The position numbers and the translations under genes were made by a program. Positions 45,235 through 57,174 of a stretch of 60,000 nt of DNA are shown here, one piece after another (positions within the stretch are counted from its first letter, which is position 1; each line of letters opens with the position of its first letter). This stretch comes from Bolinopsis microptera. Lineage: Eukaryota > Ctenophora > Tentaculata > Lobata > Bolinopsidae. Below the pieces are notes generated by a model, which had not been told where the DNA came from, made no database searches, and was given only the letters and a program-made list of their open reading frames with translations. The stretch lies in NCBI RefSeq assembly GCF_026151205.1, contig NC_087082.1, positions 12,807,865 through 12,867,864 on the forward strand, read 5' to 3'.

Positions 45235-45685
45235 AGCTAGCAACGTCAACTCAAACCAATTAATTCGCCACAAAAACATATTTGACCCATAATATCTCTC
45301 AGCCTCAGCTTCAATCTTATCTCTGCAAAGGATTTTACCAGCCTTTATGAAAAACACTTTATCCTTCTCTTCTGCCGCTCTAATGTAAAAGTGGAATATC
45401 TGTGAGTAGGAAGCCTAATTAAAAACATGTACAACTTCTTAACGGCCTACAGTAGGCCTCGACTGGTTGCAATCTGTTTTTATCAGTAGAACTTTGTACG
45501 GTTGGAGGAGAAAATCTTAAGATGGTTTAAAAAGCTAGTGGGCATTTTGGAGCGGGATGTTTATGGAGGGTTTGTAACCGCTTCCCTGGTAATCTCACTC
45601 AGAGACTTCCCCATTTTCTTGACACCAAGATAAGTTGAATAGGAAATATTGCTGTACATATTGCTGTGCATGTACGTTGCAAAAT
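45235..45685 (-). other. Two candidate minus-strand exons
   Basis: After an acceptor-like CCTACTCACAG, bases 45,404-45,235 read FHFYIRAAEEKDKVFFIKAG, then KILCRDKIEAEAERYYG, and stop at TGA. Bases 45,685-45,561 read FATYMHSNMYSNISYSTYLG, then VKKMGKSLSEITREAV, and stop at TAA. Composition is protein-like, but each ends in a stop and no linking exons were found, so these could be alternative last exons or decayed exons. The family was not recognised. Confidence 0.3.
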
Positions 45686-46010
45686 CTTGAATGTTGAGTA
45701 GGAATCACACCAGTTGAGGTGATTAATAAATCCATGAAGTTGATACATAATTACGTTTTCTGAGCTCTTATATACTCACGACAACTTTGGGGATTGGCAT
45801 CATTCTTACAAGATCTGATTCGTATCTGTTACCCCTCCAGTCTTATTTATGGACACGAGGTTAATCACGTGGTCTGTAGAATGTGATGTTAGGTACTAAA
45901 CGAACATATTATCAGCAAGATAATCTTGTACTTTCATATTGCTTTGTTGATCTACAAACTCAACCAGTTCAATAGTAATATGGCTGATTTTTACCGCTGA
46001 ACTTTATCTG

Positions 46011-47486
46011 ATGTCCTTAATAAAAGATGCTTTTCTTCTGATTGTTTTGCAGCTCTTCTCACTGGTAAGTTGACACATGTTGAACCTTTCTGATGGCAAG
46101 ATATTTATATTCAGATACATTTATTGGAATTGATGTTTCTACGGCTCTCATTTTTGGAGGTGCTGGTATTTATTTTGAAAAATAATATTGAATAGTCCAT
46201 AATTGAACTGAATAGACCAGAAAAGGCAATCTACTATTTTACCTACTTAATTATGTAATATCCGGATCGGAACATTATTTATTAGTCGCATAGTTGTAAT
46301 GTTTCTGGGGCAAAATTTATAGTGATCCCGTTAACCTACTTTACCTACTAAAGACATGTATACTTATAGTTTATACGACCTCATATATTTACCAGAATCG
46401 TATAAACTGCGGTGGAACGGGAGAGATTCAATTTTTAAATTACACGGATTCGGCAGACTGTGTGGATGTGCTCCCGGAAGTGTGTGACTTTTACTTCAAG
46501 AACATTCTAATAGAGAACGAAGATGGCAATGAGCTCCACGTTCTTCCGAAGACAGATGATATCGGTAATTCCGTTAAAGTTAACTTAAGTAGAGTAGACG
46601 AGCTTGGCGAAGCCTTTGCTGTCAATTTCACGGCAAAGAAACGTATTACGATATCGATTAAAGTGTCTGGAAATGAGGAAAGAGCAATGACTGATTTGGT
46701 GGTGCCGTTTTCAAACACGACAGTTAAAGATGGATGGGTAAAACAGGACTATAGGAGTCAAGAAAGCAAAGGAACTCTCACTATACAGTACAGGCTGACA
46801 AAATGCGATGACAACTTCACTGGTTTAGGATGTGATTCCTGTGAAGATTCCTACTTCACACCACAGTGTGACAAATACTGCAAACCAAAACCAGGCTACT
46901 TCAAGTGTAACTCATCCGGAGAGAAGGTCTGTGAGGGAAGGAGAAGAGGACAGAACTGTGACAGTTGCACGTCATTTTATTTTGGGCATGATTGCAAGAC
47001 TAACTGTGAACCTGCAGACGAATATTACATGTGCTCAGAAAGTGGACACAAGATCTGTTTTGGATACACAACGAGTGTTGCAACAACTGCAGAGCAAGTA
47101 AGAATACTAACCTTGGAATGACCGTGGTGGTAGGGTCAGGTTCACTGATCATAGTTCTTGTAATGATCACTGGATTCACTCTTCTGCTCAGAAGGCAGAG
47201 GAGAGGGAGGATGGAGGAAGGCAGCAGTAGAGAATCTGCAGCTCATGTTCGCACGGATGAGAGAGTTGATTGTAAGAAGGGTCAAGCTATTACTGACAAT
47301 ATTGAGCATCCAATACCAGCCTACAAAGAAGTAGAGAGAGAAGGAGCAAGGAGTAAGCAAGGAGATGATGAAAGTGACAAGGATGGATACGTTCCAATGA
47401 AGAATATAAGAAAAGCTCGTCTTCTTTGTGAATCTACATCGGTAAGGAATCAAGAAGGATTGAATCACGAAAATGATGATAGATAA
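46011..47486 (+). CDS. Notch-ligand-like type I membrane protein with DSL-like domain
   Basis: Exon 1 (46,011-46,064) encodes an 18-residue signal peptide, MSLIKDAFLLIVLQLFSL, and is in phase with exon 2 from 46,396 (NRINCGGTGEIQF). Exon 2 has an MNNL/C2-like N-terminal region (VCDFYFKN, VVPFSNTT) and a cysteine pattern CDDNFTGLGCDSC...C.KYC..KPGYFKC like a DSL domain, then a similar repeat. The transmembrane segment (SLIIVLVMITGFTLLL) and a charged tail follow in another frame. The shift falls at about 47,060-47,105, by indel or an unresolved small intron. The tail holds GYVPMKN, a YxxM motif that binds PI3-kinase SH2 domains when phosphorylated. Only one DSL unit and no classical EGF array are visible. 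Confidence 0.6.
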
Positions 47487-47564
47487 ACGATTCTAAGAGA
47501 AATATTCAGGATTTAAGATCAGTGTCTGGTTAAAGCAGCAGCACTCGACAGCCAAGAAAAAGAT

Positions 47565-47650
47565 TTTACTGAAACTGACAAGGATGGATACGTTCCATGA
47601 AGAACCTACGAAAATCTCGTCTCCTTTGTGAATCTAATTCGGTCAAATAC
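47565..47650 (+). pseudogene. Duplicate of the cytoplasmic-tail end of the Notch-ligand-like gene
   Basis: TGACAAGGATGGATACGTTC followed by ATGAAGAACCTACGAAAATC repeats 47,376-47,435 about 200 bp downstream of the first copy. One base missing in the VPM codons breaks the frame. Confidence 0.7.
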
Positions 47651-49558
47651 TAGAGAACTCAAAACATCATAGACGGAATTAGCCTTGGAGAAATATGAAG
47701 GATCGCCAATAGGATACTGGAGTAATGATTAATCTGAAATTCTCTCTTATCTACGAATAAAACATAATGATTAAAGATTAAATTAGTGCTTTCGTTGAAA
47801 AAACAATAACGCCTGAATTTGTATTGAAACTTGTTGCAGTTGACCAACAAACTAGAACCGTGAATTGATTTTAATATTAACTGGATTTTAATATAATTGT
47901 TAAGCTACTATTAATGATTTGATTTAATAAGAATTATTGGCTTATTGCTGAGTGCAATGTTTCATAAAAATGTTTGAAAATGTGGAAGGTTTTTCAATAT
48001 CAAATTGCCAAATCTTCCTATTAGATATTGTTAATTGTTATTATGTTTTGTTAACAAATATATTAGTTATTAGTCATTACTTATTTTCTATAACATATAC
48101 ATGTTATTGTGTTTAAGTAAAATATTTGTCTGTGAGGGTGTTGCCGTACTTTCACATTTCAGCTTCTGGATCATTCGACTTACTGGAGCAGGTTGAGATT
48201 CGAGAAAGGTCTAATTAGAAATGTTTTTTGTTTCTGGTTAACAAACCTTTATAGACTTTTCCTCCGGCTTACACTTGGTTAGAGTAGCTGAGTATGAGAT
48301 ACCTTGCCTAGAATAGAATAGAAAGTTCATGGGCAGTGAGTCTCGTGGTGAACAAGGAATTTAATCTATACATTATAACAAATTAGATCTTCTCTAATTT
48401 ATCGAATTAACACCCCAACCCACGCGTTTCTGATTAACCTAGATAGTTCCACCATTCAACTTAAACCGCTATATAATATGAATTGTCGACTCTAGATTAC
48501 AAAAAGCTTTATCCAGGTAAAGGTAAATTTAAGCTATCATATAAGTAAAAAGCCACAAACTAGACTCAATAATTAGTCCTACCCAGCCATTCAGTGCGGA
48601 GCGAGAGTAGTCGTCCCAGTATATAACAGAGTATAAATGTATAACAGAGTACGACAGCAATGAGATTGTTTGAAAATTCGATAAGTCAGAGGGCTGGGAA
48701 GCTCAATTAAATTTTACATGCTCGTTGATCCCCTAACTATAGAATCATTAATCTCTGCTGTTGCCAATCTTTCTAATTCACTGCCTTTGCCTTCTTTCAG
48801 TTTTATATTCCTTTTCTCGTGTTTGTATCCGTCTATTCTGAGATAAATTGTTGGATTAATACCGGTTTACGATATGGCTAAGCTCATGGTCCACGCGATA
48901 CAGCGAAGGCGTCAGGTTACAACTTTGACTTACATAATTTTCTCATATACAGCAGTTATGTCGTACATAAATGAAATACTATAGCATCGTAGGAGTATTA
49001 AGTAGCGACCTCAGACCAAAATTTTCTTTGTACTTTGATAATTAAGGTGGTATTAGTTTTAGGACGACCAATAAATGAGCAAAAAATTACATTTATATCT
49101 ATTATTTATTGTACATCGCTCTTTTCTGAGTTCGCGAACTGGAACATAAAGGCAACAAATCCATTCGAACCTGTATTGACTATAGATAAAGCGGTTTTAT
49201 CTACGGAGATTATGGTGGCTTTGTTCATAAATATTTAATAATATGTGATTGCACAAAAGAAAACAATATATAATACTGTAAATTAATTGCAAAATAAAGT
49301 GCCAAAGAGTTAATCAGTCCTGCATGAAGATTAACTATCGCACCGACTAAGTACAAAAATATAAAACCGTTTACTCCAAATCAAAATTATCACGATCATT
49401 AATATTAATGTACACTTACAGATCTTAATTCTGACCTATGAAAGTTCGTAATTCTTCACCTACATCTAAACTTCTAGATAGAGTTAATAAGACCTGATAA
49501 GAGATAATACAATTTAATAACCAGAATATGTCCATTACTCTTTTTTCCTGGTGTAGTT
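47650..49558. other. Gene-less stretch
   Basis: No coding signal was found. A fragment of family A (GTTGACCAACAAACTAGAAC) is at about 47,824-47,861. Confidence 0.5.
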
Positions 49559-49570
49559 AGTTTCAGGCAC

Positions 49571-52500
49571 TACTACTACTACTACTATGTCGGAGCTAAG
49601 TCCGAGCTACGCCAGACAACCCCCTCCATATATCCCTGTCCCGCATCAGGGTTCGCAGTTCTTCTTTAGAGTTTGTCCCAACTTCCTTCAGTAACATAGA
49701 CAAGTAGCCTTTGTCTTGGTCGGCCTTGCTGTGCTCTACCGTGCGTAGGTTCCCATAAGACTAAATCACTGGCAAGTAGCTCAGGATGTCGGATGCAGTG
49801 TCCCGCCATTTTTAATCTCCTGCTTCGTAACTTGTTTGACAGCCTTGGGAGGCTACCATACAAAGTATATTGCTGACCTTGTCCTTCCATGAGATACCCA
49901 GCACCATACGCAACATCTTTGTGTATGTCCCGTCCAAACTTTTCTCTTGAGCCTTTGTCAGTGTCCAGGTTTCTGATCCGTAGAGCAGTACTGATTCACA
50001 AGCCGCTATGAACAATCTAATCTTGAGGCTCTTTGAGAGTTTGGATTTCCAGATATCCTTCAGTCTATGTAGGGCACCCCACGCTTCTCCCTTTCTAACC
50101 CTTATCTCCCTATCTGTGCTCTCAATCCAGGAGCCTAAGTAGATGAAATCATCTACATTTTCTATGGCTTCCCCGGATCGACTTTGTAGGTCGCTAGATC
50201 GATCCTCCATATTCAGTGTCATGACCTTGGTCTTGCCTTCGTTTATGTGTAGTCCCACGCTTGCTGCCGCCGATTCTACTCTGAGCAGGAACTCGTTAGC
50301 CTTGTCCATGTCCTCAGATATAAGTGCTATATCATCTGCAAAGTCCACATCGGTGATGATCTTGGGCCCCACTCTTCTGCTTTTTCTACGTTCGAGGGTG
50401 AGTCCCAAGTCGCTCCGCATCATCGCCTATGGCTTGCCTCATACAGTAGTCGATGACTATTGCAAAGAGGTAAGGTGCTAAGGTATCACCCTGTAACACA
50501 CCTGCAAGTATCTCGAACAATTCAGTTTCTCCGTCTGGAGTTAGGACTTTGGCCATTGTCTTCTCGTACATGAGCCGTATAAGCTGCGCGATTTTGACTG
50601 GAATGCCGTAAGCTTCTAGAATCTTTAGCATTTTCCCACGATGTACACTGTCGAAAGCCTTCTTAAAGTCTATAAATGTCAGAACAGCTGGCAGTTTCCG
50701 ACTCTTGACACCCTCTATAAGACGTCTCAGTACCAATATCTGTTGAGTTGTTGACCTTCCTGGTCTTAATCCATTCTGGTTTCTACGCAGAATTGTCCTC
50801 GATTTCTGGCTTCAACCGGTTTAGAACCATCTTGTTTAGAGACTTGGCAACTAGGGATGACAAGCTTATTCCCCGATAGTTCATTGGTTCGCTAAGGTCG
50901 CCCTTCTTTGGAATTGGTATGATGTTGGCAGTTGACCATTGGTCTGGTTTCTCACCTTTCAATAGAGCATTGTTACAGAAGTCTAAGACAATTTGATCAA
51001 GGTCGCATCGTTTTAAGACTTCGGGGGCTATGTTGTCGTCACCCCATGCTTTCCCTTCCTTTATGCTGGACTTTGCTTTCCTGTACTCATCCAACGTAAA
51101 CGGTTCTGTTCCGATATTCAGAGGTGGGTGGACTGGATCAATATCCTCTTCCGCGTTCTCTACCGTCGGTGGTGAGCCGAGAAGAGTAGCAAAATAGTCC
51201 TTCCATTTCTGAACCCTTTCCGTTGGTGAGTTTCCCTTGATTTTGCCAGTATATGATGGAGCTTTACCTGTGATCTTGTTGATCATGGTCCAGCTTTTAG
51301 CATGTCTGCCCTGCCAACTTGCTTCCTCCAGTTCCCGGACCTGCCCCTCCAGCAGGTGCTCTTTGGCTGCTTGATAAGCATCGCCTAGCTTTTGTTTGCC
51401 CTCTTGAACAGCTATTCGGTTGTCTTCTGTAGCATCTGAGTGGTATTTTATGCTACATTCCCTCAGCTTCAGCCTGGCAATCTCAACACTTGGAGTCGCT
51501 GAGATTTTACATCTTTTCTTTTTCTCCTTTTCAGGTAGTAAAAGTCGAGAAGTTGTCCTATTCGCATCAATAAAGCATGGTACCTTTCTGTCTGATCATC
51601 CTTTTCAAGTATGGAAAAGCGGTTTTTAACTTCCACTGTGTACCTCTCTTGTAGAGCGATATCAGTTTTAAGTTTATACCAGTCCAGAACCGGAGCCCTC
51701 TTCTCCGTCTTGCTTATCCGTAGACTAAGCTTTACCCTTGCTACGACTACTCTGTGATCCGAGCCAATACTGTGGAAACTACCATATGCTTCGGAGTTTT
51801 TGACGGAGTTCCGCCATTTCTTCCGGCAAATGATGAAGTCGATTTGAGATTTACTTTGACTCATATCTGAGAGATATGTCCAAAGTTTACCTCTTCGCTT
51901 CTGAAATCTGGTGTTTGTGATTTCTAGCTGTCGCTCCAACAGCATATCCTCTAGCAGTCTACCATTTCGGTTTGCTGGACCCTTGTGGAAGGATGTCCAG
52001 TTTCCTGATGATGAGACATGCGCATTGAGGTCTCCTACAACGAATAGTAAGTTGTGGGCTGGTATCTGGTCGATGGCACCACCAAGGCTGTCGTAGTAGT
52101 TTTCTGCTTCGTCGACAGTCGCCCCCTCTGTCGGGCTATAAGTCACAATAACAGTTGTGACCGGGTTCCCTGTTTTGTTTTGAAACCCCACGGTGGAGGT
52201 TGGCGTGTGCCGCAATTTATTAATCAATGGTTATTACATAAATGAAATTATAGAAGTCACACTAAAAATATAATAATGTAAAATAAAATATATTAAAATA
52301 AATGCCCTACTAAAAGTACTATATAACTAACGGTCTGCAAAACTGGTTGAAGTCGCAATTTGTAAACATGCTAATTACTATTTAGTAATAATAGATAAAA
52401 AGTTTTGCGCGGCAGATGTAAATTCGGCAATATAAATGGCAGTGAAATTAAAATGATATGTTGTTGATAGAAGATCATAGTCATTTGTCGCGAGTGATCT

Positions 52501-52595
52501 TTCTTTACGCGTTGTCGCTTACTTATAACTCGGTGCTGTAGTCTATTTGCGAGCGCCCTTCTCTTTGAGACTTTCTTAGCCCTGTTATACTGCAA
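49571..52595 (-). mobile_element. Non-LTR retrotransposon (LINE, RTE-like) with 12-bp target duplication
   Basis: The minus-strand copy is about 3.0 kb, flanked by AGTTTCAGGCAC at 49,559-49,570 and 52,596-52,607. Its 3' end is a short trinucleotide run (plus strand TAC repeated from 49,570). It encodes endonuclease and reverse transcriptase in several broken frames. Size and the single endonuclease-RT order suggest the RTE group, but the clade was not determined. Confidence 0.85.
49640..52230 (-). pseudogene. LINE endonuclease-reverse transcriptase, multiply frameshifted
   Basis: From 52,227 downward, an APE-type endonuclease part shows FVVGDLNAHV, SQIDFIICR and GSDHRVVVARV; its N-terminal 100 or so residues are missing. 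RT follows: NIIPIPKKGD, MNYRGISLSS, motif A TFIDFKKAFDSV, motif B GVLQGDTLAPYLF, motif C DFADDIALIS, then LYGSETWTLTKAQEKSLDG and RLKMAGHCIRHPELL. At least four frame changes occur (about 51,450, 50,780, 50,430 and 49,830). The key RT motifs are intact, so inactivation is recent. Confidence 0.8.
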
Positions 52596-52619
52596 AGTTT
52601 CAGGCACATTTTTCGTAAA

Positions 52620-53570
52620 TTTTATTACTGCTTGGTATCTCTGAGGCCGGTCTTCTCGGAACCTCCATTTCCTTCTTTCACCTGTAATTTCATTTTATCG
52701 GTCTTTTTGATGTTGTTACTCGGCCTTTGGCAAAAAGTTTTGTCTTCAGAAGAGATGGTATGTTCAGGACACCTTGTACAGAAGACGAGTGCTTTCCGCT
52801 GAAATGATTTTCTTGGCACCTCTCGCCTGGTTCCCTTGTTCCAAAACGTTCCCGCAGGGCAGCTGCATATTCCGCTTCTTTACCTGGTCGATGTTTCACA
52901 ATCCACACAACCCGTCCCGTTCCACCTTAGTTCACCTGCGAAGATTGTGGTAGAGAAGTGGCTTTATCTGGACAATCTCTGCAAATGCCCTGATCTTGGT
53001 TATTGTACGCGGTTGAAGCTGGGCAAGGTTGACAAGATCCAGCAAAGTATTTGGTCCAGATCCAACCATGTCCTCTCTTACAGCTGCATCCTTCTCCATT
53101 ACTATAAGTGGGACAGGGAGACAGTGACCAGAAGAAGTCGCCCCTTCTAGCCGCACCATCCCGAGAGGACAATTGATACATTTTCCAAGATCTGAACTGA
53201 AGAATGCGTAACCCTGGCAAATGCAGTGTGAGAGACCAGTAGGGGACTGGGAGGGAGTAAGTAGTAGATGAAGGACAGTCCTGGCAGGTGTTCAGATCTT
53301 GACTCCAGTTCTGTCCAATAGAGCAGAGTTTCACACAGTGAACAGTCTGAACCATCCTTACAATATACACAGCCGTGAGTTACGCTGTCCCACATGTATC
53401 CTTCAACACATTGACAGTCTTCTGACAGAACGGGAGATGTGGCCCCGATAGGACAACGTTTGCAAATTCCTTGTTTTGTGTCTTTGTAGGTGTTCATTGA
53501 GCAAGGGTTACACTGCCCCTGGTCAGAGTTCCAGGCCCAGCAATACCCTTTCTGCTCGATTAATTGGTCA
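52620..53570 (-). pseudogene. Ephrin-receptor-like (GCC2/GCC3) cysteine-rich gene, decayed
   Basis: On the minus strand, frames alternate over repeats of the type C..CP.G: YCWAWNSDQGQCNPCSMNTY, GICKRCPIGATSP, CQCVEGYMWDSVTHGCVYC, LNTCQDCPSSTTYS, CICQGYAFF and KCINCPLG, then CQPCPASTAYNNQDQGICRD. Such repeats form extracellular cysteine-rich stalks. At least three frame changes and no obvious splice sites between them argue for a pseudogene. The LINE inserted at its 3' side. No signal peptide or membrane segment was seen. Confidence 0.6.
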
Positions 53571-54105
53571 GCTTATGAACATATTATTGGCAGAGCCGAT
53601 CCTGATTCGGTAACGTTTTTCATGAATTATTTCAAGTGATGCTTTCTATTTGTGCATCGGTACAACTGTTACAACATCCAACGAGTACTGAGCATGACGG
53701 CTAAAACCTGGAAATATCTATAGAAACCCAACGCATTACCTTCAATGAGTATAATTGGCCTTTCATCATTAACCTTTTCTCAGGATTATAATTGAGTGTT
53801 CACTATAAGCTCTGTTTATGATTTAAATATTAAATAGGTAAAAAGTAAGCTCTTAAGTCTTACTTCGAAGGTAAAGGGATTGAATTACGCAGATGGCAAG
53901 CAAAATGAGTATTGTATTTCTTGAAGGCGACTTCTACAACAGATACTGAAACGGATAGTTGAAACGGAAAACCGTCGAAAGATTTTATTACTGAGAAAAA
54001 TTCGCGAATCAACCCCATTGTTCTAAATGGTTGATAAAATGGATAATTCAATAATAAATCTAGCAACAGAAAAGGTCATCGTGACTCACTGTAATTTTTG
54101 TTCTT
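53571..54105. other. Gene-less stretch
   Basis: I see no supportable gene, repeat or RNA here. Confidence 0.4.
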
Positions 54106-54278
54106 ATGAGGTCGTTCAAATATTACGTAATCATTTTTTGGAAATTGTTTACCCCCCAACCCCTTCCGTAATCAGTTTTCCACATAGCTATTGTGCCAAA
54201 ATTGCAAGAGCGAAATCATTTGGAAACCCCCCTTCCCCCTCGGCTGATTAGTATTACATAATATGTGAACGACCCCTA
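54106..54278. mobile_element. MITE with GGTCGTTCAAATATTACGTA ends
   Basis: The left GGTCGTTCAAATATTACGTA faces the right TACATAATATGTGAACGACC. The interior holds C-rich runs. The same terminus occurs at 19,079-19,172 and 58,978-59,000. Confidence 0.7.
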
Positions 54279-54556
54279 TCTGGTATGTGCTTTATTTTAT
54301 CGGGGGCCTCAGTTCTCGATTTCTGATTTCTAATAATGGTGATTGTGAGTTTTAAAATGTGTATCTAGGACCTAGGTCATTTAGAAACATGAGCATTATG
54401 CGTGCGACCTATTTCTACCTCTCGACGATTTTTGAAGCTTGATTATTTAAACTTATGGCGAGATATGGAACCATCACCTTCGTATATTAAATGTTGTACA
54501 CTTGACTGGATAGAAATTATATTCGTTGATTCAATATCACTATTATATTATTTCAG

Positions 54557-56360
54557 TCGGCGCCATCTGCAGCTTTCTTCCTCAACAACGGCAATCCTCT
54601 ATCCTCAACATCTCAGCCAAACCTTTCTAAAGGTTCGTGAATTAATTTACACTGTTTATTCAATAGTTTGTCTAGAGTTGATAGCGCCAAACGCAAATGT
54701 TGAAATCATTCCGGGGGTCTTTGTTGAATATTAACGAATATGTGTCAGTTTTAGAGGCAGAAGGGAAGGAGGGAGAGGACCGCACGAAGGATGTGGTGTA
54801 TGAGAATAGGGAGTACAGAGACAGAGTTTCCCGTGCATCTACTCCCCCCTTGCAGCGAGTATCCCGTGCATCCACTCCCCCCTTGCAGCGACAGTTCGAG
54901 GAACCACTTCAGGGTTTCCACGTTGTCAGGCCAAGCTCATTTCAACCCAGGTATATTAACGGATAACAATTTTGATTATTATCAGTATGTTGGAGATAGT
55001 AATTAATCTTAATTCAGTGACGCTGTCCAATCTGAATAATGATGTCCTCGGCTAGGGTCCGGTCCCAGTTGTACGAGTGATTTTGCTGATTTTAGACCGT
55101 GAATCGCTGCTTTTTTAGTGAGGGTAAAACCATTTATCCTGGATTAACTCAGAGAAATATCCACCACTCCTCCACGAAGCGTGCTGGTCCCCAAAGCCAG
55201 AACCCCTGTCTCTTCTCACCACCTGGAGAAGCTGAACTCTGTAGAGACCTTGCTTTGTGAGATCATGTCCCGACTTGACAACTTGGAGTGTTGTTCCAGA
55301 AGCAGTGTCAGACCCAACAAAGTCAGACGTAAGTATTTCTGATTGTATTAGCTATGAGTCTAAGACTCTCGGTCAAATCAGTCAGACGAACAGGTGATGA
55401 TCGAGATGAATGATGTAAACTATAAGTTATAAAAAAGCTGCTGGTTGAGAATAATAAGGGTGACAGCTCATAGTTTTATACTGTTATATTACACATCATA
55501 ATCAAATACTCCGATTATTCTTTTATATGACAATAGATTATAATATGAGCTTGTTCTATGTGCTACAAAAGAAACCAGAAGCAAGACAAAAGTGTCTCTG
55601 AAAATAAGGATATTCCGGGAACAGCGTCAGATCAGAAAACACTTGTCCATGATCGACAAAAGGACTTCTCTTCTTACAAAGAAAGTAGACAGACTCAACA
55701 GGTTTCCAGTAATTAAATTTAATATTATTGATCAGGCCCTGATTATGTTATTGTTATGCTAGTAATATTTTTATGATTTCTTAAAGTAGAAAAACGATTG
55801 GTTCCAGAAAAACAAAAGGAATGTTATTGAAATTCCCATGTTGTGAAAACTCAAGACCCAGAAAATGATAATAATCGATAGTTCAACGAATTTACGATTG
55901 ATTTCGGAGTGATTATTAAGTTACTGCTGCGCCAGCATTCACGTTATTGTCGTCTTAACTGGAACCAATATGGCATGATTATAATAATATAATATTATCG
56001 AACTTCAATTAAAAACTTTTAGAACATTGTCTCTGGCTAGCTTACAGTTCACACTTAAACTTCATTTCAGTCAGACACGAATTGGAAAAGAAAGACCCCA
56101 ACAGTTAGACGAAATCCTGAAATTTCTTCAAATTGAGGTGAGTTCAACTCAATTCATGAAAATCTAATAATATTTGATAACATGAAGAAGTTATGAGTGT
56201 TTTAAAAGAGCTAAAAATGTTTATCAAGGATTTCAGAGGTATATTGGAAAGAGAACATGTATCCAGGGACGACTTTTTCCTCCTAAACAAGCCAGATCTC
56301 AAAGAGATGGGTTTTCCACTTGGTGTCAGAAGAAGAATTCTAAATTACATCCGAAACTGA
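54557..56360 (+). CDS. SAM-domain protein with coiled-coil region, six exons visible
   Basis: Exons are about 54,557-54,632, 54,685-54,950, 55,153-55,328, 55,572-55,701, 56,071-56,137 and 56,230-56,360, with GT-AG borders and phases 0, 2, 1, 2, 0 after the first. Upstream exons are probably missing. Exon 2 is acidic, then carries a doubled VSRASTPPLQR. Exons 3-4 look helical (SHHLEKLNSVETLLCEIMSR; FREQRQIRKHLSMIDKRTSL). Exons 5-6 form a SAM-like domain: QLDEILKFLQIE, then a short acceptor (TCAAG) to DFRGILEREHVSRDD, NKPDLKEMGFPLGVRRRILN and the stop. SAM domains mediate protein oligomerisation. The last exon's length should be rechecked against the raw bases. The gene itself was not recognised. 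Confidence 0.6.
54826..54891 (+). repeat. 33-bp coding tandem duplication (VSRASTPPLQR twice)
   Basis: Two near-identical 33-bp units, each with CCCGTGCATC and ACTCCCCCCTTGCAGCGA, keep the frame of the SAM gene. They encode two serine/threonine-proline sites that could be phosphorylated. Confidence 0.85.
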
Positions 56361-57170
56361 AACTGCTGACCAGTCCACCTCCAACCTGGAAGTGTAACTG
56401 TAAAGCACATAGTAAACATTGCCGATGGCTTCTGACAAGATCAAGGGAAAATGAAATGATATATGCTATCATCAGGATCAGAGATAACTATTAATTTTCA
56501 TTAGTGCAGATGTAGGCTGATAACGTTTTGAGATATTCATCCGGGTTATTGAATCATATAAAGGATGTAGCTGAGTAGATTTCATGCGGGTTATTGAATC
56601 ATATGATAGATGTAGCTGAGTAGACTTCATGCTAGGGGGATTTGAAAGAAGCCTGTGAAGCATGATGTCATGATAAATTATGGTTATGTGGATTTGGTAT
56701 GTCGCATGAGAATTATTGGATCTGGTTGGATTTTTCCATTTGCGATCGTGGTTTACGAATTAACGAAAACAGTACTGTTTTTAATAAAGACCTGTTTCAT
56801 TTGTCCCACGTAGGTTTATTTCATAAAAATAATGAACAGTCAACACCACTAAAATAAAAAGCGTCTTTTTCAAATATACTGTGGTTGTACTAGTGTCCCG
56901 TTGTTTAATATTAGATTCGTAGAATAACATAAGTCCGACGAGAAGTTGACCCCAACTGTCTTCTTATCCAAATCCAATACTCACAGTCATGCATCATCAG
57001 CAGGGGTGTAGGAGGAGGGGGCAGGGGGGGGGGGGGTGGCGACCGCCCCCCATAAAATCTGGAAAAGGGGCGAAAAGGGGCCAACTTTTTCAAGTAAATT
57101 AGCAGGATACGATCCAGCTGTGAGCTGGCATGAACCAGAAATCTGATAATTTATATTACATATTCCGATA
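56361..57170. other. Gene-less stretch with small repeats
   Basis: A doubled GGTTATTGAATCATAT..GATGTAGCTGAGTAGA unit is at 56,542-56,627. Poly-G runs (57,015-57,036) could form a G-quadruplex. No gene was found. Confidence 0.5.
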
Positions 57171-57174
57171 TTAC

